DNA of 64,000 nucleotides from Lepidostoma basale (lineage: Eukaryota; Arthropoda; Insecta; Trichoptera; Lepidostomatidae): assembly GCA_022606425.2 (NCBI GenBank), contig JAHDVF020000510.1, forward strand, positions 186,001-250,000. Direction: 5' to 3'. The notes beneath the pieces were generated by a model. That model was not told the DNA's origin. It saw only the letters and a program-made list of their open reading frames with translations, and made no database searches. Positions 42,062 to 52,231 of this stretch are shown here, piece after piece. Position numbers and translations under genes: made by a program. Positions within the stretch are counted from its first letter, which is position 1. The number at the start of each line of letters is the position of its first letter.

Positions 42062-42510
42062 TAAACTTAGGAAATTAAAAAAACTTTGTTTCATTCACTG
42101 ATCTTAAAAGGTAAGATTAAAGGTCAACGAGGTGTTGGGAGAAGGCAGGTTTCCTGGCTGAGGAACATCCGAGAGTGGACAGGGCTGAGAACCGTGGAGG
42201 AGCTGTTCCGAGCTGACTATCACCCTTAAGGCCTACTCAAGGGTGATAGTCAACGTTAGGGAGACCTGACAAGACTCAGAAAGAAGAAGAATTCACTAAT
42301 TATTAAAAAAAAACACGAAATGTTTCGGAGGCTACGTCCATCTTCAGGTGTAAAAATATAATATTTTTACACCTATATACTATTTTATGTTTTTAGACCT
42401 GAAGATGGAGGTACCCTCCAAAACATGTCGTGTTTTTTATTTATCTTAAGTTATTTTTAATTTCCTAAGTATATTACTATAGAATTCCACAGTGTTTTTG
42501 CATTAACATT
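42062..42510. repeat. Hammerhead family C dimer split by a LINE fragment
   Basis: Left end ACTTAGGAAATTAAAAAAAC to ATTCACT (42093-42099), then LINE insert 42100-42291, then ATTCACT (42292-42298), minus ribozyme arm (CGAAATGTTTCGGAGGC...) and plus unit about 42400-42440 (CUGAAGA, U, GGAGG/CCUCC, AAAA for GAAA, ACAUGUC, GUGU). Duplicated ATTCACT marks the insertion. Confidence 0.72.
42100..42291 (+). mobile_element. LINE C-terminal fragment ('GRRQVSWLRN' type)
   Basis: Encodes GKIKGQRGVGRRQVSWLRNI, REWTGLRTVEELFRADYHP and a stop, then CAACGTTAGGGAGACCTGAC and (AAG)n. A distinct LINE lineage. 5'-truncated, with a 7-bp target duplication. Confidence 0.75.
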
Positions 42511-43124
42511 CAATAAAAATAAAACTACAATAAAATATACTTTTTTGTTCGTTTTAATACCTAGCGTACATCTTTAAAATATATGGATTTACGTAACTTT
42601 TATCCCACAAAATGAAAACGTAGACAGAATGTTATGTAATTTATCATTAGAAACGGAAATTTATAAAAATAGTATACGGAAAGACGGCGATTTGAAGTAA
42701 GCATTATTTCGTTGTAAACAACAAGTGTATGATAAAATACGTTTTAAATTATAGTCGGGAAGAATGTTCTGGTAAAAGCATCCATCTGCCACGAAGAAAG
42801 GAAAGAGTAAAGCATAGTCGTGGAACAGCTTGAGAAATGTATTGTGGTTGTTTTGTATAAAACTCGCATGAATCTCGAATTTGTCTACGGCAAATGGGAG
42901 GCAAAAAATATATATTTGATGCATGGATATTTCGCAAAACACGAAAATGCGGGAAATTCTTGCATTTCTAGTTTTCTCCGAGAATTCGGCTTCCGTTACA
43001 CCCCTAACGACTTCGTTACCGGAATACGTAACGCAGAGAAACGCGGTGGTGTATGAGGCGATGTGACAAAAATTGTGGAATATAAACAGATACAGTTTAC
43101 ATAAACATAAACAGATACAAAATT
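42511..43124. other. No gene recognised
   Basis: 42780-43060 is GC-balanced with a 78-codon frame (starts MEQLEKCIVVVLYKT) but no splice or family support. Confidence 0.4.
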
Positions 43125-43129
43125 GTTTC

Positions 43130-43275
43130 TTGAACGATGATGTAAAAGTCTTTAAAAATATAATCTAATGAGTTTACATCGTTTTCCCGATGATGAAGGT
43201 GTAAGCCATCGAAACATGTCGAGAAAATAAACTCAAAAGTGGAAAAACAGTGTTTTAATTCATAAAAATTCGTCA
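43130..43275 (+). repeat. Hammerhead family B single unit
   Basis: Ribozyme 43182-43227: stem I UUUUC/GAGAA, CCGAUGA (43187-43193), U, stem II GAAGG/CCAUC (one mismatch), GAAA, ACAUGU, C43220. Flanked by AGTTTA/TAAACT and followed by AAGTGGAAAAACAGTGTTTT. Confidence 0.65.
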
Positions 43276-43299
43276 TAATCAAATGATTTTACTGAAAGT

Positions 43300-43345
43300 C
43301 AATTCTTTCCGCATACGGTGTGATGGTTAGTTAGTTAGTTAGTAA
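43300..43345 (+). mobile_element. RTE 3' terminus only
   Basis: ATTCTTTCCGCATACGGTGT then GATGG(TTAG)n. Confidence 0.6.
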
Positions 43346-43451
43346 TTTAGTTATATTCATTATTATAAAAAAAATACATATTTAGGATCGAATGATGATA
43401 ATGAAGTCTCTTGATGGAATATCATTTTAAATCATAATTAAATAAAACGAT

Positions 43452-43680
43452 ATTTGTTGTTTCTTGAACACTGATGTAAAACTTCATATTAAATAATTAA
43501 AACGAATGAAAACGTCAGTTTTCTAGAAGTTTTATTATATTTTATGGGAATGACATGTTTCGTCCTTCTAAGGCAGTATCTAAATTTGATAATGCCTTAG
43601 ACGGGCGAAACGTGTCATTGCCATAAAAATAATAAAACTTCTAGAAATGTGACGTTTTCGTTCGTATTAATTATTAAATA
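43452..43680. repeat. Hammerhead family H inverted dimer, well preserved
   Basis: End TTGTTTCTTGAACACTGATG, GAATGAAAACGTCAGTTTTC, AATGACATGTTTCGTCCTTC, centre TTTGATAATGCC, GGGCGAAACGTGTCATTGCC and the mirror end. In ribozyme terms UGAUAA, U, GCCUuagacGGGC, GAAAC: position G8 is A. Confidence 0.7.
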
Positions 43681-43681
43681 A

Positions 43682-43790
43682 AACGATATATTTTTATTAA
43701 CTACTTCCACTTATAGCATTTATTTCAACAGCGACCGGTTACGCCCGGCTAGCTGGCATCGACTGGTGACCCTGTTGTAAATTATAAAAT
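43682..43790 (-). repeat. Hammerhead family F half-element
   Basis: AACTACTTCCACTTATAGCA, then the minus-strand unit GGUCACCAGUCGAUGCCAGC, GGGCGUAACCGGUCGCUG. Degenerate. Confidence 0.55.
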
Positions 43791-43984
43791 AATTATGTAA
43801 AATTTAATAAATTTAAGCATTGATTTAAAATAAAAGAATTTAAAATTATTGATGTAAACCTACGTTATCTAGAAATTAATTATATTTTACTAAAGTATCT
43901 TTTTCAGCCTTGTATGAGCATTATCAAATGTCAATGTGTATGTTACTATTAGTCAGCCATACACAAATAAATTAAAATCCGTAA

Positions 43985-44065
43985 TAAGATGAAGAAAACA
44001 CTGCTTTTTCCACATCTAAGTATATTTTCATCGACATATCTCGAAGGTTTCAAACTATGAATGTA
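43985..44065 (-). repeat. Hammerhead family B remnant
   Basis: AAAACACTGCTTTTTCCACA, TTCATCGACATATCTCGAAG; core lost. Confidence 0.5.
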
Positions 44066-44339
44066 TTTTAAGAAATTTGAAAGTGACATGGTTTAGATAT
44101 GATTCCACAAACGTATCGGTAGCGCCTCGTGTGTTTTAGATTGCAGATCGTGTTTATGATATATTTTATTATTAAATGAAAATCCAGTTTACGAAATAAT
44201 GACGTCAGAACTGCCAACTCCTTCGCGGTATGACGTAATGCTAGGTTGGTTTAATCTTTGAAAGTAAGTACGTTTATACGTTTTATTTTGCATTTTGTGA
44301 AATTAGATATTTGAATTGAAATAAAAATATTAATTTTTA

Positions 44340-44735
44340 TAAATAACATTTTGAATGTATACAAATACTTGTAGACGAATATTGGATTTTTATTTACCCA
44401 TTGCGAGTTATCAATTCAAGGATTAATTGAGATACAATTAATCCTTGAATTGATAACCCGCAATGGGTAAATAAAAATCCTGTATTTGTCTACAAGTATT
44501 TATATACATTCAAAATGTTGTAAAAAAAACTGGTCCAAGTTAGCATATAAATTGGAGTGACATCTCCAGGCGTTATCTAGCAGTGCATTAATGGCGGTAG
44601 CCTTTCACATTGCGTTAATAAAAAGATCTTCTGCTTAATGCTTAAATCTAATCTTCATAGATGGCGCTAGTGTGTAGATTGAAACTAACATGTGAAGGTT
44701 GGTTATACATATTAACATATATAGTTTCAGTGAAA
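44340..44735. repeat. FB-1 copy with a perfect outer hairpin
   Basis: 44346-44519 is an inverted repeat with arms of about 80 bp (AACATTTTGAATGTATACAA to AATTAATCC around ATTGAGATACAAT). It is followed by the family spacer (GGTCCAAGTTAGCATATAAA, TTAATGCTTAAATCTAATCT) and TGGCGCTAGTGTGTAGATTG. Confidence 0.75.
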
Positions 44736-44943
44736 AGAACAAATTAAGTTGAAATACGTGAAAGTTTTAAATATAAAGTGCATCGTGTAAACGTCTCTAA
44801 ACGGCTATTTCCGAGTCGAGACCTCAAAGATGGTTGCCACATGTGTGTCCGACTGTCCGAGTGTCCAGTGAATTGTGTGAAGTGCAACAGGATGATTTAT
44901 GAGGGAACGCCCAAATTCTTGGAAATAATTTGTGAACTTTTAA

Positions 44944-45241
44944 AGGCGGGCCACACTGTGATAAACATCGGTTTCCTTGTCTTGTATAGGGCTTCTATCT
45001 CATTCTACGCCGGGTAAAATAATGCGAGGAAGAGAGATAAACGTACCATGTTTGTTGAATAGTTTGAATTTTACTTGAAAGGATAACCGTATGCAGAAAC
45101 ATCTGCGGTTTAACTCATGGTTTACTAAAATCGACGTTTTTACTACGTCTAGAACATGGTTTAAGTTTGAGTTTAAGTTTTGACATTCAGTATACAAATT
45201 TTGGTTTCAAACCAGCTTGTTTATCACAGTGTGGCCCGCCT
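44944..45241. mobile_element. Harbinger-like MITE, copy 2 (298 bp)
   Basis: Perfect 24-bp terminal inverted repeats beginning AGGCGGGCCACACTGTGATA and ending AACA. Shares end sequence and the internal TTTTGGTTTCAAAC with 5706-5965. Target duplication not clear (TTAA left, ATTA right). No transposase. Confidence 0.72.
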
Positions 45242-45341
45242 ATTACTATGTGCCAAAACATTAAGATTGATAAAACGGAGCATCTTCTACAGCGCCCTTG
45301 AGATGAGCAATTCATAAAGATGGCGCTTTATAAATTATCTA

Positions 45342-45345
<4 letters not shown>

Positions 45346-45378
<33 letters not shown>
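45346..45378 (+). repeat. (ATT)n microsatellite
   Basis: About eleven TTA units, directly joined to an FB-1 arm. Confidence 0.85.
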
Positions 45379-45562
45379 CAACTTCCAAAAATTTGTCAGA
45401 AATGATGGTCGTAAGAAGGGTGGAATGGAGAATGTTGTATTACATAAAGCGTGCGCTTAACCCAACCAATGACAGGTCATAAGTCCTGTAAAACACCTCG
45501 ATCACCATATTCTGTTTCCAATTTGCATCTTCGTCTCTAATGAGATACAATTAATCCTTGCT
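45379..45562 (-). repeat. FB-1 single arm
   Basis: CAACTTCCAAAAATTTGTCA through GACAGGTCATAAGTCCTGTA to ATGAGATACAATTAATCC. Confidence 0.75.
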
Positions 45563-45821
45563 ATAAATAAATTCCAATAACACTTAATTGTTCTTTTCGT
45601 ATATATGTTTCGGTTGTGGCACATTTTTTTCTATTTACACATTTTTAAAGTTGTGCATTGTCTGCGAAAAGCATAAGAAAGTGTTGTGAAAATCCAACGT
45701 AAAGTTCTATTTATTCGAATGTGAATCCACAATAAAAAATGAAGGCGATATAGAAGAAACATTAAAATGTTCTTCCATTTTATTCCACTTTACATTGGAA
45801 GTTTGATCTCAGTTCATAAGT

Positions 45822-46088
45822 ATTATTGTTATTATTATTATTATTTTGTTGAATCGCTCTTTACATCATGACAGCATGAGCCAAATCGATGTAAAGGGCA
45901 TTATAGCTATCATTGTGATTCTCGTGACATGTGATAGGTAGCTAATCTATCGCCATTTTATTGTCACGTGAATTCTACATCAGACCAAAGACAGTGTGAC
46001 AATCACCCTGCCCTTGCCGGGAATCGAACCCGGAACCTTCGGGGTGGCAGTCAATGCACTTACCACTCGGCCACGAAGGTCGTCAGAA
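45822..46088 (-). mobile_element. tRNA-derived SINE-T, near full length
   Basis: Minus strand head GACCTTCGTGGCCGAGTGG (A box TGGCCGAGTGG) and GGTTCCGGGTTCGATTCCCG (B box GGTTCGATTCC), about 35 nt apart as in tRNA genes. The body runs through GATTGTCACACTG and GAATTCACGTGACAATAAAA to an (AAT)n tail. Transcribed by pol III in principle; relies on a LINE for movement. Other copies at 20876 and 47015. Confidence 0.82.
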
Positions 46089-46238
46089 GTCGAATTTGAA
46101 GACATTGATGTCTTTTCTATACCAAATGCAGTAAGATTTATCAGATTTTCGTTCCTCGCTAGCAGAAAACCAGTCGATGCTTCGTCTTCTATTTGTAGAC
46201 CCTGCTATCTATTAAGGCAGGAAATATTAAAAATTGTC

Positions 46239-46443
46239 GAAGTGATGAAGATGTCCAGCTTTCTTTCCATCTCTTTGGTGGTCGTCCTGGTGGTCCGGCC
46301 CTCTGGAGTGCATCCTTGCTAGGTCCATCCTCTCGATGTGGTCCCTCCAGAATCCCATTCTCTGTCTACTCCCTCTCACTGTGTCAAAAATTTATCAGGT
46401 TCTGCAAATGTCTTTGTGAGATATCATATCTCTAAGGGTTCCT
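46239..46443 (-). mobile_element. LINE family Z fragment
   Basis: Minus strand: RRDMISHKDICRT-like start, RSRQRMGFWRDHIERMDLAR, MHSRGPDHQDDHQRDGKK-type text in shifted frames. Confidence 0.7.
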
Positions 46444-46444
46444 A

Positions 46445-46952
46445 GTAGAATTGGACTAATCTGGAAAGCTTTCGGAAACATGGGTTACGTCCTTAAAAAA
46501 TACCGATCAACCTGAAACGAAGTCTATGAAGCCTACGTTCTGCCAGTTGGTACTTATGGTCTTGAAACTGTTACGTTGTCCAAACAAAGTGCCGAGAAAC
46601 TACGAGTGACCCAAAGAGCCATGTTAGGAATAAGCCTAAGAGACAGAGTCAGAAACGATACGGTGAGAGAAAAATCAAAGATCACTGACATCATCCACCG
46701 GGTGGCGACTCTAAAATGCAATGGGCAGGTCACGTAGCCAGAAGCTCAGATGAAAAGTGTACAAGAAGACTGCTGACTTGGAGACCGTGGAGAGAAGTGC
46801 AGGGCGACCGCAACTACGGTGGAAAGATGACCTGAACAGACACGTCGGAATAACCTGGATGCAGTCTGCACAGGACAGAATGACATGGAAGCGAATGGAG
46901 GAGGCCTTTGTCCAGGAGTGGACGGGAATAGGCTGAGGAAGAAGAAGAAGAA
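46445..46952 (+). mobile_element. LINE family Y 3' fragment
   Basis: Relics of EAYVLPVGTYGLETVTLSKQ, SAEKLRVTQRAMLGISLRDR, VRNDTVREKSKITDIIHRVA, then GRPQLRWKDDLNRHVGITWM after a shift, QSAQDRMTWKRMEEAFVQEW and (GAA)n. Joined tail-to-5' with an opposite Z copy. Confidence 0.85.
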
Positions 46953-47014
46953 GAAGGGTTCTACCCACAATAGGTCGCAATGTTTTCATTTCTGCTGTTT
47001 TAACATGTTTCCAG

Positions 47015-47100
47015 TCAGTCTGGTGTAGAATTTACGTGACAATAAAATGGCGATAGAAAAGCTACCTATCACATGTCGTGAGAATCAATATAATAGCAAA
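47015..47100 (+). mobile_element. SINE-T body fragment
   Basis: GTGTAGAATTTACGTGACAA, TAAAATGGCGATAGAAAAGC, CTACCTATCACATGTCGTGA; the tRNA head is missing. Confidence 0.7.
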
Positions 47101-47532
47101 AACATGTATACAGTAATTGTGTTCAAATGACCAGTTGTATACAAAAATAAAAATAATAAGAAAATCAAAATTAAAAAATACCCATATTTTTATGTAATTT
47201 TTTAACTTAATTCGTTATGGAAAATAATATAAAATCAAGTCGCGAGATTTATCGCTATTCTAAGGATATAAATAATATGTAATCACGTGTATTAACATTC
47301 GTTTAGCGTCATATTAACAGCAAGATTAATTTGCTTCATTATTTAGATATTAAAATTGCGTATGATATACGAGTATACTCGTACATACTTAGAACAAGAT
47401 TCATATGAGACTAATCGTATTAAGAGATTATTATAACTAGAAAAACATGAAAGCTGTATACTCGTATTAAACGATATTGTGTTGAAATAAAATGATATGT
47501 ATCTCTAATACATAGTAATATATTGTAACAAG
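47101..47532. other. No gene; three TACTCGTA-type octamers
   Basis: AT-rich. Octamers at 47368, 47376 (back to back, forming a 16-bp palindrome) and 47459. Confidence 0.5.
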
Positions 47533-47802
47533 TAACTAATCATCACACCGTCTCCCCGAAGGGCTAGGCAGAAATAATGGACTGCCATACTTTTCTATCC
47601 TGACATAGTTCTCTTGTTTTCTCAACATTCATACATCGTGTCATGCATGCGCGTCGATTTCTCTGACTCCTCACGTGACCGACATTTAATATTTGATTTA
47701 TTTGATCGTGCCACGTTTTCCTCGGTCTTCCACTATTTCTAGTTCCATTTACATCATTAACATATACCTTTTTTACCATGTGTCCAAACCATCTTAATGA
47801 TG
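47533..47802 (-). mobile_element. RTE-like LINE fragment (ILNVGHV type), head-to-head with next
   Basis: Minus strand SLRWFGHMVKKVYVNDVNGT (with an internal deletion of ERMxxxR), RKTWHDQINQILNVGHVRSQ, RACMTRCMNVEKTRELCQDR. Its broken 5' end meets the 5' end of the plus-strand copy. Confidence 0.85.
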
Positions 47803-48150
47803 AATGTAGGCAGATGACTGCATCAGGGATAAAATTAAAAAAGGATCCCTGAGATGGTTTGGACATATGGAACGAATGGATGAGAGTAAAATGGTTAAAA
47901 AGTTGTACACAAGCAGCGTGAGTGGAAAGAGGCCGAGGACGACCGAGGAAAACATGGCATGACCAAATTAATCAATTATTAAAATGCGGCCACATTCGAA
48001 GTCGGAATAATCGACGTGCGTGCATGGTACGATGTATGAATGTAGAGGAAATCCCGAGAGGTATGCCGGGATAGAGCATTGTGGCGATCCATCTTCTCTG
48101 CCTACCCCTCCGGGGAAATGGCGCGATGGTTAGTTAGTTAGTTTATCAGA
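47803..48150 (+). mobile_element. RTE-like LINE fragment (LLKGG type)
   Basis: GATGACTGCATCAGGGATAA, KGSLRWFGHMERMDESKMVK, GRPRKTWHDQINQLLKC-like text in shifting frames, to GGCGCGATGG(TTAG)n. Confidence 0.83.
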
Positions 48151-48574
48151 TTCGCGCCCAATTAACAGGCCGCCATTTTGTGGTGGCATTGGTCCTTTGT
48201 CTATTGTCTGGTTAGATTAATCCGGTGACATTAAACAAGCCGGTGCAGGTAGGACGGAGCAGCGGCCGATTGTCTGCCGCCGGTCACGGACGTGATTGTT
48301 TACCTTTCCGGCAGCTGTCAGACGGCAAACATCGGCGGCCATCTTGGCTGTTGAATCGATATTCAACTGGCGAGTCAACGGTATTGATTGCGCGGCCAGA
48401 ACTCGCCTTTAGGCAACACTTGGAGACGCTAAACGATGTTTGTCTTCGACCACAAAACACACTTGAATATGCAACTAACAAAGCGTAACAACCATTTGAA
48501 GAGTGTAGGGAGTGAAGAAGAACCACCATTAAGAAACGATCGCAGTGCTATTGAAATAATAAACTAAAATATAA
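48151..48574. other. GC-balanced anonymous block
   Basis: 48220-48420 is GC-rich and holds an 87-codon frame on the plus strand, without splice or homology support. May be single-copy host sequence. Confidence 0.35.
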
Positions 48575-48579
48575 TATGA

Positions 48580-48690
48580 ACTGATAAAATTAATAACACT
48601 ATTATGATATCACAATTTTTATTATTCACTTTTTGAGTGTCGCGACAGCTGTTTCGCCAACCGATGTTGGCATCATCAGGTGTTAGTTTT
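48580..48690 (-). repeat. Hammerhead family D single unit
   Basis: AACACTATTATGATATCACA arm. Ribozyme (minus, 48641-48684): CUGAUGA, U, GCCAAC-AUCG-GUUGGC, GAAA, ACAGCUGU, C. Core intact, stem I short. Confidence 0.68.
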
Positions 48691-49070
48691 TTAAAGTTTT
48701 AAATTGGGTATGAAATAGGAAAAAGATAGGTTTTAAGCTTAGATCTGAAATCTGTATAAAATAAACGTTTATATTGTAAAATGGGAAATGTAACAAAGCA
48801 TAACTAAGACAATGATAAAATGAAATATTCATCGTGAACTTACCAATTTTTATTATTTAATTTTGTTAGATCAATGGTGTATAATTCCATATTAAAAACA
48901 TATTAAATTGATTTTGGTATTTGCCATTTCGTGGTAGAAAATATTGAAAAAAAATATATATTTATGAAAAATTTTGTGAAAAAAGAAATTGAGTTAAAAT
49001 CTACTGGAAAGCATGTCCGTAAAAATATCGTAATGCGACACGTTGCAACACCAGCAACACACTACCAAGA
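48691..49070. other. No gene recognised
   Basis: AT-rich; contains ATAATTCCATATTAAAAACA, a terminal motif seen on several hammerhead elements. Confidence 0.4.
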
Positions 49071-49074
49071 TCCA

Positions 49075-49377
49075 ACTCTCTAGCGTCCTCGAGTGGTCTC
49101 TCAGGCCCCACGAACCCTGGGCAATGTGACCACTGTCATAGCAGATAGAGAGAGGGCGAATGGCGAGTTTCCAGCGCTATAAAACTGGATACCCCCAGCT
49201 AAGAGAAGGAAACCCTGACAGAAAATCTTCCATAGAAGGCAAGGGGAAACCACCCTGGGCAAACTCCCCAAGAAATCACTATGAACCGTCTGGCACAGGA
49301 CAGAGAGCCCTACGCCAGGGCGATAGCCGACTTCGGGGGGACCTGCCATGGCACTCCAAGAAGAAGAAGAAGAAATA
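49075..49377 (+). mobile_element. LINE or SINE 3' fragment with (AAG)n tail
   Basis: Relatively GC-rich, ends ATGGCACTCCAAGAAGAAGAAG. GACAGAGAGCCCTACGCCAG and GATAGCCGACTTCGGG resemble a LINE C-terminus (QDREPYARAIADFGG). Family unknown, no second copy here. Confidence 0.5.
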
Positions 49378-49545
49378 ATTAATACGAATTAAAACATCTG
49401 TTTTCTAGAAGTTTTGTTACCTTTTATGGTAATGGCACGTTTCGCCTGAATTTTCATTTGATAATGCCTTAACAAGGCGAAACATGTCATTCCCATAAAT
49501 TGTAATAAAACTTCTAGAAAACAGACGAATTTATTAGTTTTAATT
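49375..49545. repeat. Hammerhead family H inverted dimer
   Basis: AATTAAAACATCTGTTTTCT, AATGGCACGTTTCGCC, centre TTTGATAATGCCTTAACAAG, GGCGAAACATGTCATTCCCA and the mirror. Consensus-like H unit with UGAUAA. Confidence 0.7.
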
Positions 49546-50038
49546 TTTTTTTCAAATTCGAGGTCAAGAAGATATTCTGCGCTGATTACGAGAAAACGTA
49601 CGGAGAAACCATTTTTTTTAGTATGGCTTTACTCAAATGTTTTTTTTTTAAATTTTTACTGATATAAAATATGTTCAGTTCTTGAAACTTGATTTAAGGG
49701 TTGAGATAATTGAATTAAATTAAATTGCAGATTCAACCCTTAGATAAGCCGCACAGAGCACCCCCTGGAATATGATTTATGGTTGTATCGAAGAAATTTA
49801 TTTAAGGAGAATATTCCAGTTTCGGGGCACTGATTGTATCTCATGGTAATCAAACTTAATTAGAACGTAAATCATGTTTGGTTAGGAACGTAAACAAATA
49901 CGTAACACACGTAAATCTAATAAGACATAACTTCAAGACTAATCTGAACTCTGACGTGAAGTTATATTTGGCGGGCGATTTACGGGGCGGGCGTACTAAC
50001 TCATCGAGACCGAATGCATTGCAATACATAGGACAACA
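49546..50038. other. No gene recognised
   Basis: Poly-T rich to 49660. A 95-codon frame starts at 49878 but its second half is the dispersed repeat P, so it is not supported as a gene. Confidence 0.4.
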
Positions 50039-50039
50039 G

Positions 50040-50165
50040 TTATGGGGGTTCCCATCTTATACCCGAGGCAGCTATAGGGCGCAGCGGCGCCCGTTCGTCA
50101 GGCTCACTCGTGCACTTCCTAGGCCTGTATATAGTGAATATAAAAGGCCTGTATATAGTAATTGA
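50040..50165 (+). repeat. GC-rich dispersed repeat P, copy 1
   Basis: GGCGCAGCGGCGCC and CTCACTCGTGCACTTCCTAGGCC are shared, inverted, with 54100-54200. Ends with a short direct repeat of AGGCCTGTATATAGT. Confidence 0.55.
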
Positions 50166-50261
50166 GCGGGACATAGAAAGGGGAAAAAATATTATATTAA
50201 ATGCGGCCTGGCATCCCCTTGCGATTGGTATGTACTCGTATTAAATGTAAGTCCCGAATGA

Positions 50262-50535
50262 ATGGGAAATAGACTTAGGAAGCGCATTTCTCTATTAATG
50301 CGCTTCATGTGTCCGAACCAACGTAGCGATCCTTTCATAATTTTGTTCATAATACCTTATTCCGCTCTACATTCCTTTCTTATATCAGCATTTGATATTC
50401 TGTCGTATATCGTTCTACCACACATGCGTCTTAGGGACCTCATCTCTACCGCATTCGTTTTGCTCTCATCCTTTTTCTGCCAGTTCCATGCTTCGCTTCC
50501 ATACATCATGGTTGGGACCAGAACTCCATTGTTAA
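50262..50535 (-). mobile_element. RTE-like LINE internal fragment
   Basis: Minus strand NNGVLVPTMMYGSEAWNWQK, ESKTNAVEMRSLRRMCGRTI, SNADIRKECRAE, MNKIMKGSLRWFGHMKRI. No tail; it lost its 3' end. Confidence 0.83.
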
Positions 50536-50589
50536 CAGACTTCTAGAATACTGGCGTTTTCATTCGTATTAATTATGTCTTATGTTTAT

Positions 50590-51003
50590 AACTAACTAAC
50601 TAACTAACTAACCATCACGCCGTCTCCCCGAAGGGGTAGGCAGAAATAATGGACTGCCACACTTTTCTTTCCTGACATATTTCTCTCGCTTCCTCAACAT
50701 TCATACATCGTGTCATGCACGCGCGTCGATTTCTCTGACTCCTCACATGGCCGACATTCAATATTTGATTTATTTGATCGTGCCACGTTTTCCTCGGTCT
50801 TCCTCTATTTCTGGTTCCATGTACATCATTAACATATAATTTTTTTACCATTCTTTCTTCATTCATTCTTTCAATATGTCCAAACCATCTTAATGATCCT
50901 TTCATTATTTTGTTCATGACACCATCATTCGCACCGCATTCACTTCTTATATTTTCATTTGGCACTCTATCATACGAGTACACAGAGTATCCACACATTC
51001 TTC
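50590..51003 (-). mobile_element. RTE-like LINE 3' fragment, ILNVGHV type
   Basis: Minus strand CGYSVYSYDRVPNENIRSEC, MNKIMKGSLRWFGHIERMNE, GRPRKTWHDQINQILNVGHV, RACMTRCMNVEEAREICQER to AYPFGETA and (TTAG)n. Open over 127 codons. The SY in SVYSYDRV is a 6-bp insertion (TACTCGTA, 50973-50980); other copies read SVYDRV. Confidence 0.9.
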
Positions 51004-51529
51004 AAGATGTTTTTATCATATAAATAAATTAAATAATATTGATATAAAACTGCAAAATACGCGGGCTTGAAAGTGTAAACTTCAAAATAATAATTTTATC
51101 TTATCCTCGTATGAAATTAATTTCCCAGCGAGTTAAAATACTACTTACTACCCTTATACTTGATTGTTCTAGGGGTGGTTACGACCATAACAGCCGAGCA
51201 GCACCGGGGTGGAATATCTCGCAGTCAACTCGATCGCGACAAGACAAAATTAACAATTGAAAGATGGTATACGAGTACAGTGGAGATAATGAGTTTTCCT
51301 TCTTAATGGAATTTTCAACGTTTCGCATTAATTGTGATCTATTAAAGTCCTTTGGACGGGAGAAAATAAGTGTGCCGGTGTCTGTAGAGGCGAGAAGGAC
51401 GAATAAAGGGTCGGAAATAAGGTAAATTGTGCCGTTACAACGATGAAAAAGACACTGTTTTGAATACAAGGAAAATATTCAAATACAATAAACCCGTCGG
51501 CCTTATTTCAAGCTCCAATCACGTCGTAT

Positions 51530-51612
51530 ACATATACCTTCTTCGCCAATCTGTCTTCATTTATTCTTTCCATGTGTTCAAACCAACGGCGTGATGGTTT
51601 ATTTATTTGTTA
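51530..51612. mobile_element. RTE-like LINE scraps in opposite orientation
   Basis: 51530-51587 minus (ATACCTTCTTCGCC... CCATGTGTTCAAACC) joined to a plus-strand terminus ACGGCGTGATGGTTTATTTA. Confidence 0.6.
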
Positions 51613-51649
51613 TGCTATTTTTATTTTGTTTTTTATTTTATTTTATATC

Positions 51650-52205
51650 ATAGAAGGGTTGGGGCAGGCAACAAAGTGAATGGTGCACTTAAAGTTGTCA
51701 TCGCAAACAAAAACATATACAAAAAAACTAAAATGGCAGTGCACAATGGTGTTCACGTACCGACCCTAATATATGGAAGCGAAGCATGGAACTGGCAAAA
51801 TAAGGATGCAAGTAGAATAAATGCAGTCGAAATGAGATCTCTTAGACGAATGTGTGGATACTCTGTGTATGATAGTGTAGAATGAAAATATAAGAAGTGA
51901 ATGCGGTGCGAACGATGGTGTTATTAACAAAATAATGAAAGGATGGTTTGGACATATGGAAAGAATGAGTGAAGAAAGAATGGTAAAAAAATATATTTTA
52001 ACGATGTAAATGGAACCAGAAATAGAGTAAGACCGAGGAAAACGCGGCATGATTAAAATGAAGCAAATATTAAATGTCGGCCACGTTAGGAGTCAGAGAA
52101 ATCGACGCGCGTGCATGACACGATGTATGAATGTTGTGGAAGCGAGAGTAATATGTCAGGTAAAAAGGAGAAAGATGGTGTGATGGTTAGTTAGTTAGTT
52201 ATTTA
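51650..52205 (+). mobile_element. RTE-like LINE fragment, ILNVGHV type, broken
   Basis: RRVGAGNKVNGALKVVIANK, AVHNGVHVPTLIYGSEAWNW, NAVEMRSLRRMCGYSVYDSV, then stops and deletions through GWFGHMERMSEERMVK and VGHVRSQRNRRACMTRCMNV to GATGGTGTGATGG(TTAG)n. Confidence 0.87.
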
Positions 52206-52231
52206 GTTAGTATTTTATTTTGTTGGCGTTT

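Noticed and set aside
48225..48488. 87-codon plus-strand frame in a GC-rich stretch
   Set aside because: No splice sites at its ends and no recognisable domain. Listed only as an anonymous block.
49878..50165. 95-codon plus-strand frame as a gene
   Set aside because: Its second half is the dispersed repeat P and it lacks any recognisable domain.
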